Source: an uncultured Alphaproteobacteria bacterium
Lineage (GTDB): Bacteria; Pseudomonadota; Alphaproteobacteria; RF32; CAG-239
DNA: 64,000 bases
Assembly: GCA_949493535.1 (NCBI GenBank)
Contig: CASZWJ010000002.1
Coordinates: forward strand, 1 to 64,000
Direction: 5' to 3'
The notes under the pieces: generated by a model
Seen by the model: only the letters and a program-made list of their open reading frames with translations
What the model was told of the DNA's origin: nothing
The model's database searches: none
Made by a program: the position numbers and the translations under genes
Shown here: positions 44,930-54,373 of the stretch, one piece after another
Position numbering within the stretch: the stretch's first letter is position 1
Layout: each line of letters starts with the position of its first letter

Positions 44930-46638
44930 TATTTTGATTTTCCGCCGTTGCCGTTGATTATTTGTGCTATGCGGTTTTGTACTTCTTTTTCTGCTTCTTT
45001 TATGTAATTTAATATTCTTTTTTCAATTTCATCGGGCAGAGGGGAGTATTGCGACCCTTTTATGTTGCTGTATTTGGTATTATTGTTATAGTTAAGGCAA
45101 ATATATTCGTTTCTGTCTTTGTCATATTTGCAACAAACGCTTGGTTGGGCATATCGGTAGGTTGTCAATTTTATGCAGTTGGGGCGCCCTGACGAATGCA
45201 GTGTTTGAGCTTTTATTGTTATCGGTTCTCCTCTGCGGTTTTTGCTTTTGAATGAAATTCCCTGTTCAAGAAGCTGTTCCCGAAGTTTTTGATGCGAATG
45301 TATTTTAAATGGTTCCTGATATGTTTCGTTAAACAAAGACAGAATCAATTTCAGGCCAATGCCGTTTTGTTTGAGGGTATTTAATCTTTGCCGGCGTATT
45401 GTTTCTGCCAGCTCAATGTTTTTGCGTTCGGCGTCTCTGACAAAGGTCGGAATTTGAATGAATTTTGAAAGGTCTTGTTTTTCCATTTTTCCGGTTTGCG
45501 GATTATAAACGTCCATTGTGTAAGCGCAGGCGCGGCGGGCAAGATATTCTTCATCTCCGTCTTCCATGCGCAGGACGGGGGCATTCCAAGCATGGCTGAG
45601 GGTTAATTCGCATCTTTGGCCGATATAATGGCCGGCATAGTTTTGGTTCCAGTTTTTAATATTGCCGTTGACGATGAAATTATTGTTTAGCAAAATTTTT
45701 TTTTGTTCGCTAAAGCTCAGTCCTTTTATTGTATTAACCAACCATTGGCATTTGTTGGGAAAAACGCTTAAATCTCCGCCGTTCTGAAAAAATTTGGCGA
45801 TAGCCAGGCAGGTTTCTCGCAAATGTGCCGCTTTTTCATTATCCTCGTCAAAACGGTAAAAATTGGTTGGCGAAAGTTCTTTATGGTTTGGCTGTTTGCG
45901 GCGTTGGTTTATTCTTTGTTGCGTTTGGGCATGTTGCAGTTCGTGGCTGGCGGAATAAAGCTTTTGATTTTTATCTAAATAGTGTTCGGATATATTGCAA
46001 TAAAAATCATATAAGGCGCGTATCTGCGGGGATTGCGCGCTTAAAACATCTTTCGACGGATGTTGTCTGACAAGCTGATTAATTTTTTTTATCGCTTCAA
46101 CTTCTTGAGGGGTAAAGAAGAATGCTTTATCATAGAGGGTGACTTCCATTCTTTTAAGATTGAAAGAAGCCCTTTGCGAATTTATTTTTATTTCATTTCC
46201 GTGTTCGTTACGGCAAACATAGCATTGTTTTTTTTCATCATATTTAGGAAAGTAATATTCTTCTTCCCGTCGCAGCGGAACCGGGCAATCATTATAATCA
46301 GAGGGCAGATCAGCTGATTTGATTGTATAATGCGAATAGCAATGGCGGCGTCCGGTGCGTTGAGATATCTCTAAAACATGTTTTCTGAAATCTGTATCGT
46401 CTGCCAGTTCATTTGTTGGTTTTCCAATTGAGGGAATATCTTGTCTTATCTCTCTCATCAGAGCGCGGGTGAGCGGGGTATCCGCTTTGGGAAATTTTTC
46501 TTTGAATATAAAAACAGCCTCAATTTTGGGGTCATTATAATCAGCAGCTTTACAGCGGCTTACTTCGTCGGCAGTTAAGGAGACATCGTCTTTGAAAGCA
46601 ACATAATAGCCGGAATTTGTTTTTAAAACTTTTACCAT
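44929..46638 (-). CDS. Unknown protein with HELQH motif, possible metallopeptidase
   Basis: 569 residues, no signal peptide and no strong membrane segment. A zinc-peptidase-like HExxH motif occurs in YSASHELQHAQTQQRINQ (about residues 227-244). The protein is rich in Lys, Asn and Gln and has scattered Cys (QCYVCRNEHGNEI, SVCCKYDKDRNEYICLNYNN). No family is recognised. A single HExxH in a protein of this length can occur by chance, though the flanking helix-like sequence fits. It sits between def and fmt, which are normally adjacent, so it is probably an insertion. Confidence 0.6.
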   Translation of the reverse strand: MVKVLKTNSGYYVAFKDDVSLTADEVSRCKAADYNDPKIEAVFIFKEKFPKADTPLTRALMREIRQDIPSIGKPTNELADDTDFRKHVLEISQRTGRRHCYSHYTIKSADLPSDYNDCPVPLRREEEYYFPKYDEKKQCYVCRNEHGNEIKINSQRASFNLKRMEVTLYDKAFFFTPQEVEAIKKINQLVRQHPSKDVLSAQSPQIRALYDFYCNISEHYLDKNQKLYSASHELQHAQTQQRINQRRKQPNHKELSPTNFYRFDEDNEKAAHLRETCLAIAKFFQNGGDLSVFPNKCQWLVNTIKGLSFSEQKKILLNNNFIVNGNIKNWNQNYAGHYIGQRCELTLSHAWNAPVLRMEDGDEEYLARRACAYTMDVYNPQTGKMEKQDLSKFIQIPTFVRDAERKNIELAETIRRQRLNTLKQNGIGLKLILSLFNETYQEPFKIHSHQKLREQLLEQGISFKSKNRRGEPITIKAQTLHSSGRPNCIKLTTYRYAQPSVCCKYDKDRNEYICLNYNNNTKYSNIKGSQYSPLPDEIEKRILNYIKEAEKEVQNRIAQIINGNGGKSK

Positions 46639-46782
46639 TTCTTTCCCTCTTTATCTTTTACTATACTGTAAAATAGACAAAAATACAAGGCTTGAAAATT
46701 AAGTAAAATCAAGGTTTGATTTTGCTTGATTATTCGTTGCCAGCCGTTAATATATCTGAAAATGAATTTATGAGAGGTGCCG

Positions 46783-47700
46783 ATGAAAGTCGTATTTATG
46801 GGAACGCCGGATTTTGCGGTTCCGGTTTTGGAAAATCTTGTTAAAGAACATGAGGTCATCTGCGTTTATACGAGAGCGCCGAAGGAAGCGGGCAGAGGTC
46901 AAAAAGAGAGCAAGACGCCGGTGCATTTGAAAGCGGAAGAACTCGGCATAGAGGTTCGGACGCCCAAAACTCTGCGCAACGAGAAAGAACAGGCTCAATT
47001 TAAGGCGCTGGATGCCGATGTCGCGGTTGTGGCGGCCTATGGTTTGATTTTGCCGAAACCTGTGTTGGAGGCTTTTCCGAAAGGCTGTTTGAATACGCAT
47101 GCCTCCCTGTTGCCGCGTTGGCGCGGAGCGGCGCCCATTCAGCGGGCGATTGAAGCCGGAGACGAAAAGTCCGGCGTGACGATTATGCAAATGGACGAGG
47201 GGCTTGATACCGGAGATATGCTTTTAAAAGGCGAGGTCGAAATTACCGATACGACAACCGGCGGCGAACTGCATGACGCTTTGTCTGTCATCGGAGCTGA
47301 TTTGATTATGGAAGCATTGCGCAATATTGACAATTTGCAAGCCGAAAAGCAGACGGAAGAGGGAACATGCTATGCGGCAAAAATCGAAAAGGAAGAGAGC
47401 CGTTTGGACTTTTCATTGCCGGCAATTGTTTTGGAGAGAAAAATCAGAGCTTTTAACCCTTTTCCCGGAACGTATTTTGAATATAACGGCGAAAGATTTA
47501 AAGTGTGGGAAGCGGAGGCTTTTACCGAAGTTTCCGGATATGCGCCGGGAACAATTATTCCCAATGATGCCGGTTTGTTAATTGCCTGCGGCGAAGGAAT
47601 GCTTTTGGTTACAAAAATCCAACGGCAGGGCAAAAAAGCGATGGCTATTGAGGAGTTGCTGCGCGGTTTTGAATTTGAAGCGGATACGCTTGTTTCTTAA
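46783..47700 (+). CDS. fmt: Methionyl-tRNA formyltransferase
   Basis: Formylates initiator Met-tRNA using 10-formyl-THF. MKVVFMGTPDFAVPVLENL starts the Rossmann domain. The catalytic region is NTHASLLPRWRGAAPIQRAI, with TIMQMDEGLDTGDML after it. The C-terminal OB-like domain is present (GTYFEYNGERFKVWEAEAF). The ATG at 46783, 5 nt after GAGAGG, gives 305 residues; a GTG two codons earlier is possible. Confidence 0.97.
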   Translation: MKVVFMGTPDFAVPVLENLVKEHEVICVYTRAPKEAGRGQKESKTPVHLKAEELGIEVRTPKTLRNEKEQAQFKALDADVAVVAAYGLILPKPVLEAFPKGCLNTHASLLPRWRGAAPIQRAIEAGDEKSGVTIMQMDEGLDTGDMLLKGEVEITDTTTGGELHDALSVIGADLIMEALRNIDNLQAEKQTEEGTCYAAKIEKEESRLDFSLPAIVLERKIRAFNPFPGTYFEYNGERFKVWEAEAFTEVSGYAPGTIIPNDAGLLIACGEGMLLVTKIQRQGKKAMAIEELLRGFEFEADTLVS

Positions 47701-47706
47701 TACAGG

Positions 47707-47738
47707 AAAATCCCCGGAAACTTCCGGGGATTTTTTTT
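47707..47738 (+). terminator. Terminator after fmt (and RTX gene)
   Basis: ATCCCCGGAA/TTCCGGGGAT (47710-47719 with 47722-47731) is followed by eight T, with an A run on the other side. Nearly the same hairpin recurs at 55230-55260, at the far border of the RTX array. Confidence 0.9.
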
Positions 47739-47742
47739 GAGG

Positions 47743-50700
47743 TTAAGCAATTTTGTTTTGGGGCGGGAAGAGTTTATCAGCAGAGCTGAGGTCAATAATT
47801 GTTCCGTCTGCAAGTTCTAGATTTTCGACCATATAACCATTCCAGTTGTATTGTTGATAGATTGAAACTCCTTGTGTTTTTTCGGCATCAACATAAATAT
47901 TCAATGTATCGCCTCTGCGTTCAAAGGTTAAATTACTGCGCGTAATTCCTTCGCCCATCCGGACTGTATCGTTGCCATCCTGTTCTTTAATGGTGTCAAA
48001 ACCGTCTCCGAGGTTATAAATATATGTATCATTTCCATAGTTGCCATATAATTTGTCATCTCTCGGTCCGCCGACAATAATGTCATTGCCACCGCCGCCG
48101 GATAGGCTGTCATTGCCGCCGTTTCCATAGATGATGTCATTGTATTCGGTTCCGGTCATTGCGTCATCGGCGTCTGTTTGGTTGAAAAACAAACCTTCTT
48201 CTTTAAGCGAAATTGTTGTTCCGTCATTTAATTCGACATATTCAATATTGTTTGTGTTAAAATTGTTGTATAAAATTACGCCTTGAGTGAAGTCGTTTTT
48301 AACATAGATATAAAGCGTGCCGCTATATGAACCTCCTTTAACAAAACGCAGGTCGTCTTTAGTGATACCGGGGCCAAATTTTATTCTGTCATTCGTACCG
48401 TTGCTATCTTGAATGGTATCTAAACCGTCACCTAAGTTCCAAATGTATGTATCATTGCCGTAGCCGCCTTCAAGTTGGTCGTCTCCGGTGCCGCCGATAA
48501 TGATTTCATCTGCATTGGAGCCATAAATTTTGTCATTGCCGCCCATACCGAAAATCGTGTCTCCGTTGCCGGTTGCATAAATTGTTTCGTCTGCATCCGT
48601 TTGAATTAATGTCAGCGGCATGTCGGATAAATGATAAATACTGCCGTCGGCAAAGGCTAAATCATTAACCCTGTCTCTCCCCCACATAAATCCTGAAATT
48701 CTGATTGTTTGGTTGGGATCATTTTTGACCGTAATCTGTAAGCCGTTTCCGTTGTATGCCGAAAAAGTTAAGTCTTCGAAAGAAATACCTTCTCCAAACA
48801 AGATTTTATCTTTATCATGTGAGGCGTAAATGAAATCACAGCCATCGCCCAGATTGTAAATATAAGTTTTGTTTCCGTTGGTACTGGTGATTTCGTCATT
48901 GCCGGGGCCGCCAATGATAATATCATTTCCTGCGCCTGAACGGATTACGTCGTCGCCGCCGTTAGCGATAATCAAATCGTCACCGGCGCTGTCTACAATC
49001 CAATCATAACCGTCTCCGCCTATGATTGTGCGGCCGCCAAGTGCATTAGGAACAAGATTATGATGGGCATAAACATATTCAACATCCCATGAAGTTCCGT
49101 CGGTAAAAGTTATGGCATTGACTGTGGCGGAAGTTGTTCCTGCTTTATCAAAATAACTCAAGATACGGATAGAGTCGTCAGTTTGTTCTGAGCCGGCGTA
49201 TTTGACGGTTAAAATTAAATCAAAACCTTCACGGGAGATTGTAACCATGTCGGGAGAGATGCCTTCGCCAAACTGAACAATATCCGGTTCATCTGCAGAT
49301 GCGTTATCATCTGTGTTATCAATGGTATCATGTCCGAAGCCCGGTTCAAAGACATAAGTATCGGCACCGTTGCCGCCGTTCAGATAGTCATTGCCGTTTC
49401 CTCCGATGAGCGTGTCGTTGCCGTCTTCTCCCCAGAGAGAATCGTTGCCGTTTCCTCCGATGAGCGTATCGTCTCCTTTGCCGGCATAGATTGTGTCATT
49501 GCCGTCTTCGCCGGAGATGACGTCCATATTGTCAGAGCCGGTTAAATTATCATCATTTGCAGTTCCTACCACATCGGCAAAAGTTGTCAGCAATACGGAC
49601 ATACCTTCACCTTCGGCGTTTCCGGCAGCTTTGAATGTGGCAATAATATCTTGGGTTGTCTCCGTGTTTTGCTTTTTGATTAATTGGCCGAATTCTGTTA
49701 AAGTCAAAGCGCCGTTAAGGGCATTGGCATTATAGATTTTCTGCAGTTTGGCAACGGCACCGGAAACGTCAATGTTCCAAGCAGAATTTTCGGTGTTCCA
49801 TTCCAATTTGACATTTTCCAAGAGCGGTTTGTAGTGGGTTTGCGCCAGCAATTCATGATTGATATATTCCTGCAAGATATCAAAAGCTCTGATGATGTAA
49901 GGCGCGGCTTTGCCATGCGGGTTGGGGTCCCGGTCTCCCCAGCACCATGTGCCCAGAAACTCTTCTCCCATGAATTCTTCAAGCGCTTCCAATTTGCGGG
50001 TATCGTCAATTACTTTACCATAGTTTCTGGTAGGATCACGTCCGTTTGGCGACATATTCTGTACGCCGGTCCAATGATAAATAAGGTTCAGTAAAATGCT
50101 TTTTCTGGCAGCAACGTTTGTTTCTGCAATGAAGTCTTCAACCAAGGCTTTCAACTCGCCGGTTTCATCCAGAGCCATAGCGCTGTGCAAGTCATGCACA
50201 TTGCCGAATGCCCGCACGTTTGGCAGAGCTTTTATCTCTTCGGGAATTTCAACGGAAACGCGGTTGACCGTATCTGAAAAATCTGCATTGAACCACACAT
50301 CGTTAATGCTTCCGATTGTTTCGGAAGTGTTTGTAAACGAGCCGGTCTGCTTGTGGGCATTGTCATTTTCATCAACGATTGTACTGTTTTGATAGTTGAG
50401 GTTGATGTTTTTAATATTAGCTTGTTCTAATGTAATAAGTTCACCATTATCAACCAAGCCGTTTTGGTTGGAATCCTTCCAGACTTTGACTTCGTTCCAA
50501 GCAGCGTCAGAAGCGTTGAAAACGCCGTCGGAATTGCTGTCTAAGTCTTTCAGGGCTTCAAACCCGTTGGCGGCTTTTTTGCCGTTGGAAAGAACGGTAT
50601 TATTGCCGAAGAGTTCGGAACCGTTGTCAATCTGCCCGTTGTTGTTGAGGTCTCTGACGAGCAGGCCGTCATCTTGTCCGACCCAGCCGGTTCTTTCGGC

Positions 50701-51300
50701 AAAGCCGTTGCCGTCATGGTCAAAATAAACGCCGTTTGCCGCCGAAACGGTTTCCACGCCGTCACCGTCCAAATCCACAATCAAAGGCGAGGGGGTTTTT
50801 TTACTTGTTCTGAATAGCGGATTTAGTAATTTCCTTAACATAACTTGTAGGCTGAGACCAAAAAATCGATGAATTAGGAGAGCAATACCAATAGCAGCAC
50901 CTAATTGCCAGCAAACAAATACTGAAAAAATTATTGTTACAACTGCTAACCCAAAGATTTTTTCATCGCTCATTCTGTATTTGCTCATCATTTTTGTTGT
51001 TTGTAAATTTAATGAGTTGCCGACATATTGGTATAAATGAGAAACTAATTTGTTTGTTTCTAATTCATCAAGAAACATTTGGTTTACTTCTTTTATATAA
51101 GCCAAATCGGTTCTTTCATTTATTCCAGATAATAATTCAAATAGCTTGGGATTATAAGTAGGTCCTTGTTCTCTACAGATATTTAATATTCCAGTTAAAA
51201 ATTCGTTTGAATATATTCTTTGAGCTTCTGTTTCTGAAATACCTATAGAAATAGCAGCGCTTATTAATGTTTCTTTTAATTCATTTATATTATCGTTCAT
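47743..51300 (-). CDS. FrpC-like RTX protein with variable N-terminus and calcium-binding repeats
   Basis: 1185 residues. About 1-110 form a helical domain with no known match. Residues 113-150 form a hydrophobic hairpin (KIFGLAVVTIIFSVFVCWQL). Residues 170-325 form a module like that of Neisseria FrpA/FrpC, with calcium-loop motifs DLDGDGVETV, DHDGNGFAE, DLNNNGQIDNG and DSNSDGVFNASDAAW. About 326-575 is a linker; 580-650 holds RTX nonapeptides (GGNGNDSLWGEDGNDTLIGG). After that come four RTX blocks alternating with haemolysin-related domains (DTYIYNLGDGFDTI). Such C-terminal repeats fold in calcium outside the cell after type I secretion, but no transporter genes are near. It starts 4 nt after the membrane protein gene at 51305. 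Confidence 0.88.
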   Translation of the reverse strand: MNDNINELKETLISAAISIGISETEAQRIYSNEFLTGILNICREQGPTYNPKLFELLSGINERTDLAYIKEVNQMFLDELETNKLVSHLYQYVGNSLNLQTTKMMSKYRMSDEKIFGLAVVTIIFSVFVCWQLGAAIGIALLIHRFFGLSLQVMLRKLLNPLFRTSKKTPSPLIVDLDGDGVETVSAANGVYFDHDGNGFAERTGWVGQDDGLLVRDLNNNGQIDNGSELFGNNTVLSNGKKAANGFEALKDLDSNSDGVFNASDAAWNEVKVWKDSNQNGLVDNGELITLEQANIKNINLNYQNSTIVDENDNAHKQTGSFTNTSETIGSINDVWFNADFSDTVNRVSVEIPEEIKALPNVRAFGNVHDLHSAMALDETGELKALVEDFIAETNVAARKSILLNLIYHWTGVQNMSPNGRDPTRNYGKVIDDTRKLEALEEFMGEEFLGTWCWGDRDPNPHGKAAPYIIRAFDILQEYINHELLAQTHYKPLLENVKLEWNTENSAWNIDVSGAVAKLQKIYNANALNGALTLTEFGQLIKKQNTETTQDIIATFKAAGNAEGEGMSVLLTTFADVVGTANDDNLTGSDNMDVISGEDGNDTIYAGKGDDTLIGGNGNDSLWGEDGNDTLIGGNGNDYLNGGNGADTYVFEPGFGHDTIDNTDDNASADEPDIVQFGEGISPDMVTISREGFDLILTVKYAGSEQTDDSIRILSYFDKAGTTSATVNAITFTDGTSWDVEYVYAHHNLVPNALGGRTIIGGDGYDWIVDSAGDDLIIANGGDDVIRSGAGNDIIIGGPGNDEITSTNGNKTYIYNLGDGCDFIYASHDKDKILFGEGISFEDLTFSAYNGNGLQITVKNDPNQTIRISGFMWGRDRVNDLAFADGSIYHLSDMPLTLIQTDADETIYATGNGDTIFGMGGNDKIYGSNADEIIIGGTGDDQLEGGYGNDTYIWNLGDGLDTIQDSNGTNDRIKFGPGITKDDLRFVKGGSYSGTLYIYVKNDFTQGVILYNNFNTNNIEYVELNDGTTISLKEEGLFFNQTDADDAMTGTEYNDIIYGNGGNDSLSGGGGNDIIVGGPRDDKLYGNYGNDTYIYNLGDGFDTIKEQDGNDTVRMGEGITRSNLTFERRGDTLNIYVDAEKTQGVSIYQQYNWNGYMVENLELADGTIIDLSSADKLFPPQNKIA
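50330..50800 (-). repeat. FrpC-like module, copy A (inside the full-length gene)
   Basis: This DNA encodes residues about 167-323 of the RTX protein. The same DNA occurs, nearly base for base, at 54733-55170 (copy C) and with modest divergence at 52600-53045 (copy B). All three copies are in the same orientation. Confidence 0.9.
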
Positions 51301-51304
51301 TATA

Positions 51305-52231
51305 TTAGTCCTTTTTTGTTAATCTATAGTCATATGATAAGGCAATTTTCCTTATTAGTGCATGTAAGAATGCTGCAACATAGAATAATACAAAAAAAAC
51401 ATAGATAGATATCCCTATTAATATTAATATATCTGTTCCGTCGAATACTTTTCCTAAGTGACTATAAACATTAGGAAGAGCTATGACGAATATTGTACTC
51501 ATTAAAATTATGATTAGGGTCAAAAATAGCGGAATACCTTTTAGTTTGTCTTGAATTACTACCGTTTCATATGAATAATTAATGTTACTAAATATTGTAA
51601 AAAATGAAGAAAAGAAAATAATTAAAAGTAGAAAGTTTAAATAAATATTGGGGCTGAATGGAACCTTCAATGTTATGTCTGATACGAAACTCTCTAAGAT
51701 GTTATTAGAAGAAGAACTTTTTAGTATATGTAAACTGAATGTAAAAATGCTGCAGATAATAACTACAATAAAAATACGTTTTAAGATATGTTTTATTGTT
51801 TGTATTATAATATTTTTAATCAATTTTTTATCATCATATTTGGCTATTAACTTAAATATTTCGCCAGGTTGCAGTGCTTGGGTTATACTGCTTAATCGGA
51901 GTAAGGGTTTGTTAAAACCCATGAAGATTAAAACTGTGAAAAATGATGTTAGTACAAGCATTGCTTTTGCTGCAGGGATATTTTGATTAAAAGCTAATAA
52001 TTGGATTATTCCAATATATATGATGCCCAAAATACATAATGTTTTATAAAACCAACCATTTGTTGTTTTGTTTTCTATTTTAGATAATATTTTTTTGATT
52101 GGGTTTTTATCAGAAAGCTTATGTGAAACTCTTGTTTTAAAAAAATTCATAATAGCTTCATTAAAGTATTGAGGAAACATATATTCTAATCTGAAGTTTT
52201 CTATAGTTCTTTTCTTTTCTTCTTTTGACAT
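51305..52231 (-). CDS. Polytopic membrane protein, candidate immunity or accessory protein
   Basis: 308 residues, very AT-rich with Lys/Ile/Phe bias. The N-terminus is charged; about six hydrophobic segments follow (FYKTLCILGIIYIGIIQLLA, AAKAMLVLTSFFTVLIFMGF, IFIVVIICSIFTFSL, YLNFLLLIIFFSSFFTIF, FLTLIIILMSTIFVIALP, ILILIGISIYVFFVLFYVAA). No family is recognised. AAGGACAGATTT precedes the ATG. The RTX gene starts 4 nt after its stop, so they form one operon. Protection against the partner's N-terminal domain is inference from position only. Confidence 0.65.
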   Translation of the reverse strand: MSKEEKKRTIENFRLEYMFPQYFNEAIMNFFKTRVSHKLSDKNPIKKILSKIENKTTNGWFYKTLCILGIIYIGIIQLLAFNQNIPAAKAMLVLTSFFTVLIFMGFNKPLLRLSSITQALQPGEIFKLIAKYDDKKLIKNIIIQTIKHILKRIFIVVIICSIFTFSLHILKSSSSNNILESFVSDITLKVPFSPNIYLNFLLLIIFFSSFFTIFSNINYSYETVVIQDKLKGIPLFLTLIIILMSTIFVIALPNVYSHLGKVFDGTDILILIGISIYVFFVLFYVAAFLHALIRKIALSYDYRLTKKD

Positions 52232-52670
52232 AAATCTGTCCTTTCTAATAAAAATTGAATATAAAAATTTTATAGAATAATATCCTTGGTGGCAATTAAA
52301 AGTTTTTAATCTTGATTTATTAAAACTAAAGTTCTAGTTCTTAAAAGTGGACTTACTGTTCTATAATTTAGCCAAGTAAATTCTTTTTAGTTGCTAACAA
52401 ATATAAATATAGGAAATAAATCCTAATTTTACAATAGAAAGTAGCATTCTATCCACAACTATTATTTGTGTTTAATTGTTTTTAGTATACTTAAATCCTC
52501 GAAAATAAAATTAGTTTTTTCTAACATAATATCGGAGAATATAGATTATTTCATAAAACGGATATTGTTATTATTTTTGCAGATGTGCCAATTTGTTTAT
52601 GAGCATTGTCATTTTCATCGACAGTTTTACTGTTTTGATAGTTCAGATTGATGTTTTTAACATTAGCTTG
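52232..52670. other. AT-rich gap between array units with decayed module tail
   Basis: About 52232-52460 resembles 54374-54640 (shared pieces include AAATATAGGAAATAAATCC and TATCCACAACT), so both units carry the same 5' region. About 52575-52670 is the continuation of the module of copy B beyond its premature stop, with scattered changes. Confidence 0.6.
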
Positions 52671-53513
52671 TTATAATGTAATAAATTCGCCATTATCAAC
52701 TAAGCCGTTTGGGTTGGAATCCTTCCAGACTTTGACTTCGTTCCAAGCGGTGTCAGAAGAATTGAAAATGCCGTCGGAATTGCTGTCTAAATCTTTCAGG
52801 GCTTCAAATCCGTTGGCGGCTTTTTTGCCGTTGGAAAGAACGGTATTATTGCCGAAGAGTTCGGAACCGTTGTCAATCTGCCCGTTGTTGTTGAGGTCTC
52901 TGACGAGCAGGCCGTCATCTTGTCCGACCCAGCCGGTTCTTTCGGCAAAGCCGTTGCCGTCATGGTCAAAATAAACGCCGTTTGCCGCTGAAACGGTTTC
53001 CACGCCGTCACCGTCCAAATCTACAATCAAAGGCGAGGGAGTAACGCTTGCCGTTTCAACAAGCTTTTTGATTTTAGGAACGTTATTTTTAGGTTGTTGA
53101 TTAATGTCACTACCATTTAATATTGGGAATACCTCTTTATTTTCATCTAGAATTTCAGTATCCCTTTCTGTTATACCTCCTAGGATAAGGGGAATATCAT
53201 ATTCAACATTAATCTCAATGACACCGTAAAGACCACTAGCTTGTAAATAAATGACAAAAGGTGGTAGCGTTGTGGGTTTTGAAATTGTTATATCTATAGG
53301 AGTTGTTGCACCTCCGGCAAGATAATCTTTCATAAGTTTTTTCTTTCCGTCGTCCCAATAAACAGTAGTTATAGAAACATTTTTTGTATGATCTCCTGTT
53401 GCAGATATATTTACAGATGCTCGAAAAGGTTTTCCGGGTGTGGTAAAAATTGGGGCAGTCAGTTTTGCATCATTAGGTAACAAACCTCCCAGTTTAAATA
53501 TAGTATTTGCCAT
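52671..53513 (-). pseudogene. Truncated RTX-array protein with a different N-terminal domain (copy B)
   Basis: The open frame gives 280 residues. Residues 1-155 (MANTIFKLGGLLPNDAKL...) are a soluble, beta-rich domain unrelated to the N-terminus of the full-length protein. From residue 158 (TPSPLIVDLDGDGVETV) it becomes the shared FrpC-like module. It ends after GEFITL, where copy A reads GELITLEQANIKN: GAA has become TAA. Homology continues for about 90 bp past the stop, but the RTX repeats are missing. It may be a spare cassette or a relic; the short product might still be made. AAAGGAAAAAA precedes the ATG. Confidence 0.75.
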
Positions 53514-53535
53514 TTTTTTCCTTTCTTGGTTAAAA

Positions 53536-53946
53536 TTAAGGAAAAGGTTGGCCGGTAATTAAGATTTTGAAAGTTTGGCAAATTGATTCACAAAATAAAT
53601 TATAAGACCAACAATTTCCTAAATATGAAAATAAAGTGTAAGGTCTTCTATAGATAAAACTTGTTATTATTAAGCTGCTGATAAAGTAGACAAAGAGCAT
53701 TTTTTGTGTCTTTTTATAAAATGTCTTATTTACTTTTTTAGCATTGTTCAGCACAAGCTTAAAATCATATATGAAGAAAGTTAATAGGAACAAATTCCGT
53801 AAAAAAACGTAGAGCAAGAATATATCTCTTGAATTAAAACGGAAATGATTGCTGAATATTATTCCGCATAGGAATTGTGGAAGCACAAAGAATAATACAA
53901 GCTTCAGATAAAACTTAAATTTTGGGGTTGATAACTGATTATACAT
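53536..53946 (-). CDS. Small membrane protein of RTX array unit B, second
   Basis: 136 residues, basic and aromatic-rich with about four hydrophobic segments (FYLKLVLFFVLPQFLCGIIF, IFLLYVFLRNLFLLTFFIY, MLFVYFISSLIITSFIY). The ATG at 53946 follows AGGAGAACAAT and overlaps the end of the preceding small membrane gene by 8 nt. The stop lies 22 nt before copy B. The position relative to its RTX-type gene is the same as for the 308-residue protein, with unrelated sequence. Confidence 0.6.
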   Translation of the reverse strand: MYNQLSTPKFKFYLKLVLFFVLPQFLCGIIFSNHFRFNSRDIFLLYVFLRNLFLLTFFIYDFKLVLNNAKKVNKTFYKKTQKMLFVYFISSLIITSFIYRRPYTLFSYLGNCWSYNLFCESICQTFKILITGQPFP

Positions 53947-54373
53947 TATTGTTCTCCTGATGCTGTATTGGAATATAATTTCTGACATCGTATTGGAATG
54001 TGTCATACTTTGTTCCGGTGTAAATATCGCTGCATGCAAAGGCAAAGGGCGAACAGTAATGAAACCAGCTCAAAACAAATACAAACAAAACATAATACAT
54101 GCCTAAGAAAGTTTTTAGCAGTTTCTTATATTTGACAATATCAATGTCTTTATACAAGATGTTGAATGAATAAATTGCATATCCGAGGCAGATGAAGTTT
54201 TGTGTTGGTTCATATAATATCAGTAATTTTATCGGAAAACTTTGCGGCAGTTTATGTTGCTCCATAAACGGGTAAACAACATCGTAACTGAAAACCTCAA
54301 GTAACCCGATAATTATTCCTCCCAGGACAAATATTATCCAAAAATCAATCCAAAATTTTTTGTTTTGTGTCAT
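53939..54373 (-). CDS. Small membrane protein of RTX array unit B, first
   Basis: 144 residues with about three or four hydrophobic segments (FWIIFVLGGIIIGLLEVFSY, FPIKLLILYEPTQNFICLGY, LGMYYVLFVFVLSWFHYC) and a polar tail (FQYDVRNYIPIQHQENNN). AGGAAGCATACG precedes the ATG. It is translationally coupled to the next gene. No family is recognised. Confidence 0.6.
   Translation of the reverse strand: MTQNKKFWIDFWIIFVLGGIIIGLLEVFSYDVVYPFMEQHKLPQSFPIKLLILYEPTQNFICLGYAIYSFNILYKDIDIVKYKKLLKTFLGMYYVLFVFVLSWFHYCSPFAFACSDIYTGTKYDTFQYDVRNYIPIQHQENNNV

Noticed and set aside
48000..49560. Short regularly repeated DNA that could be mistaken for a CRISPR array or minisatellite
   Set aside because: The repeats are in frame, encode GGxGxDxL calcium-binding nonapeptides and vary at third positions; spacers are not unique DNA.
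49330..50728. Plus-strand frames opposite the RTX gene, also repeated at 52648 and 54792
   Set aside because: They are antisense shadows of the repeated module and RTX repeats; they recur only because the module recurs.
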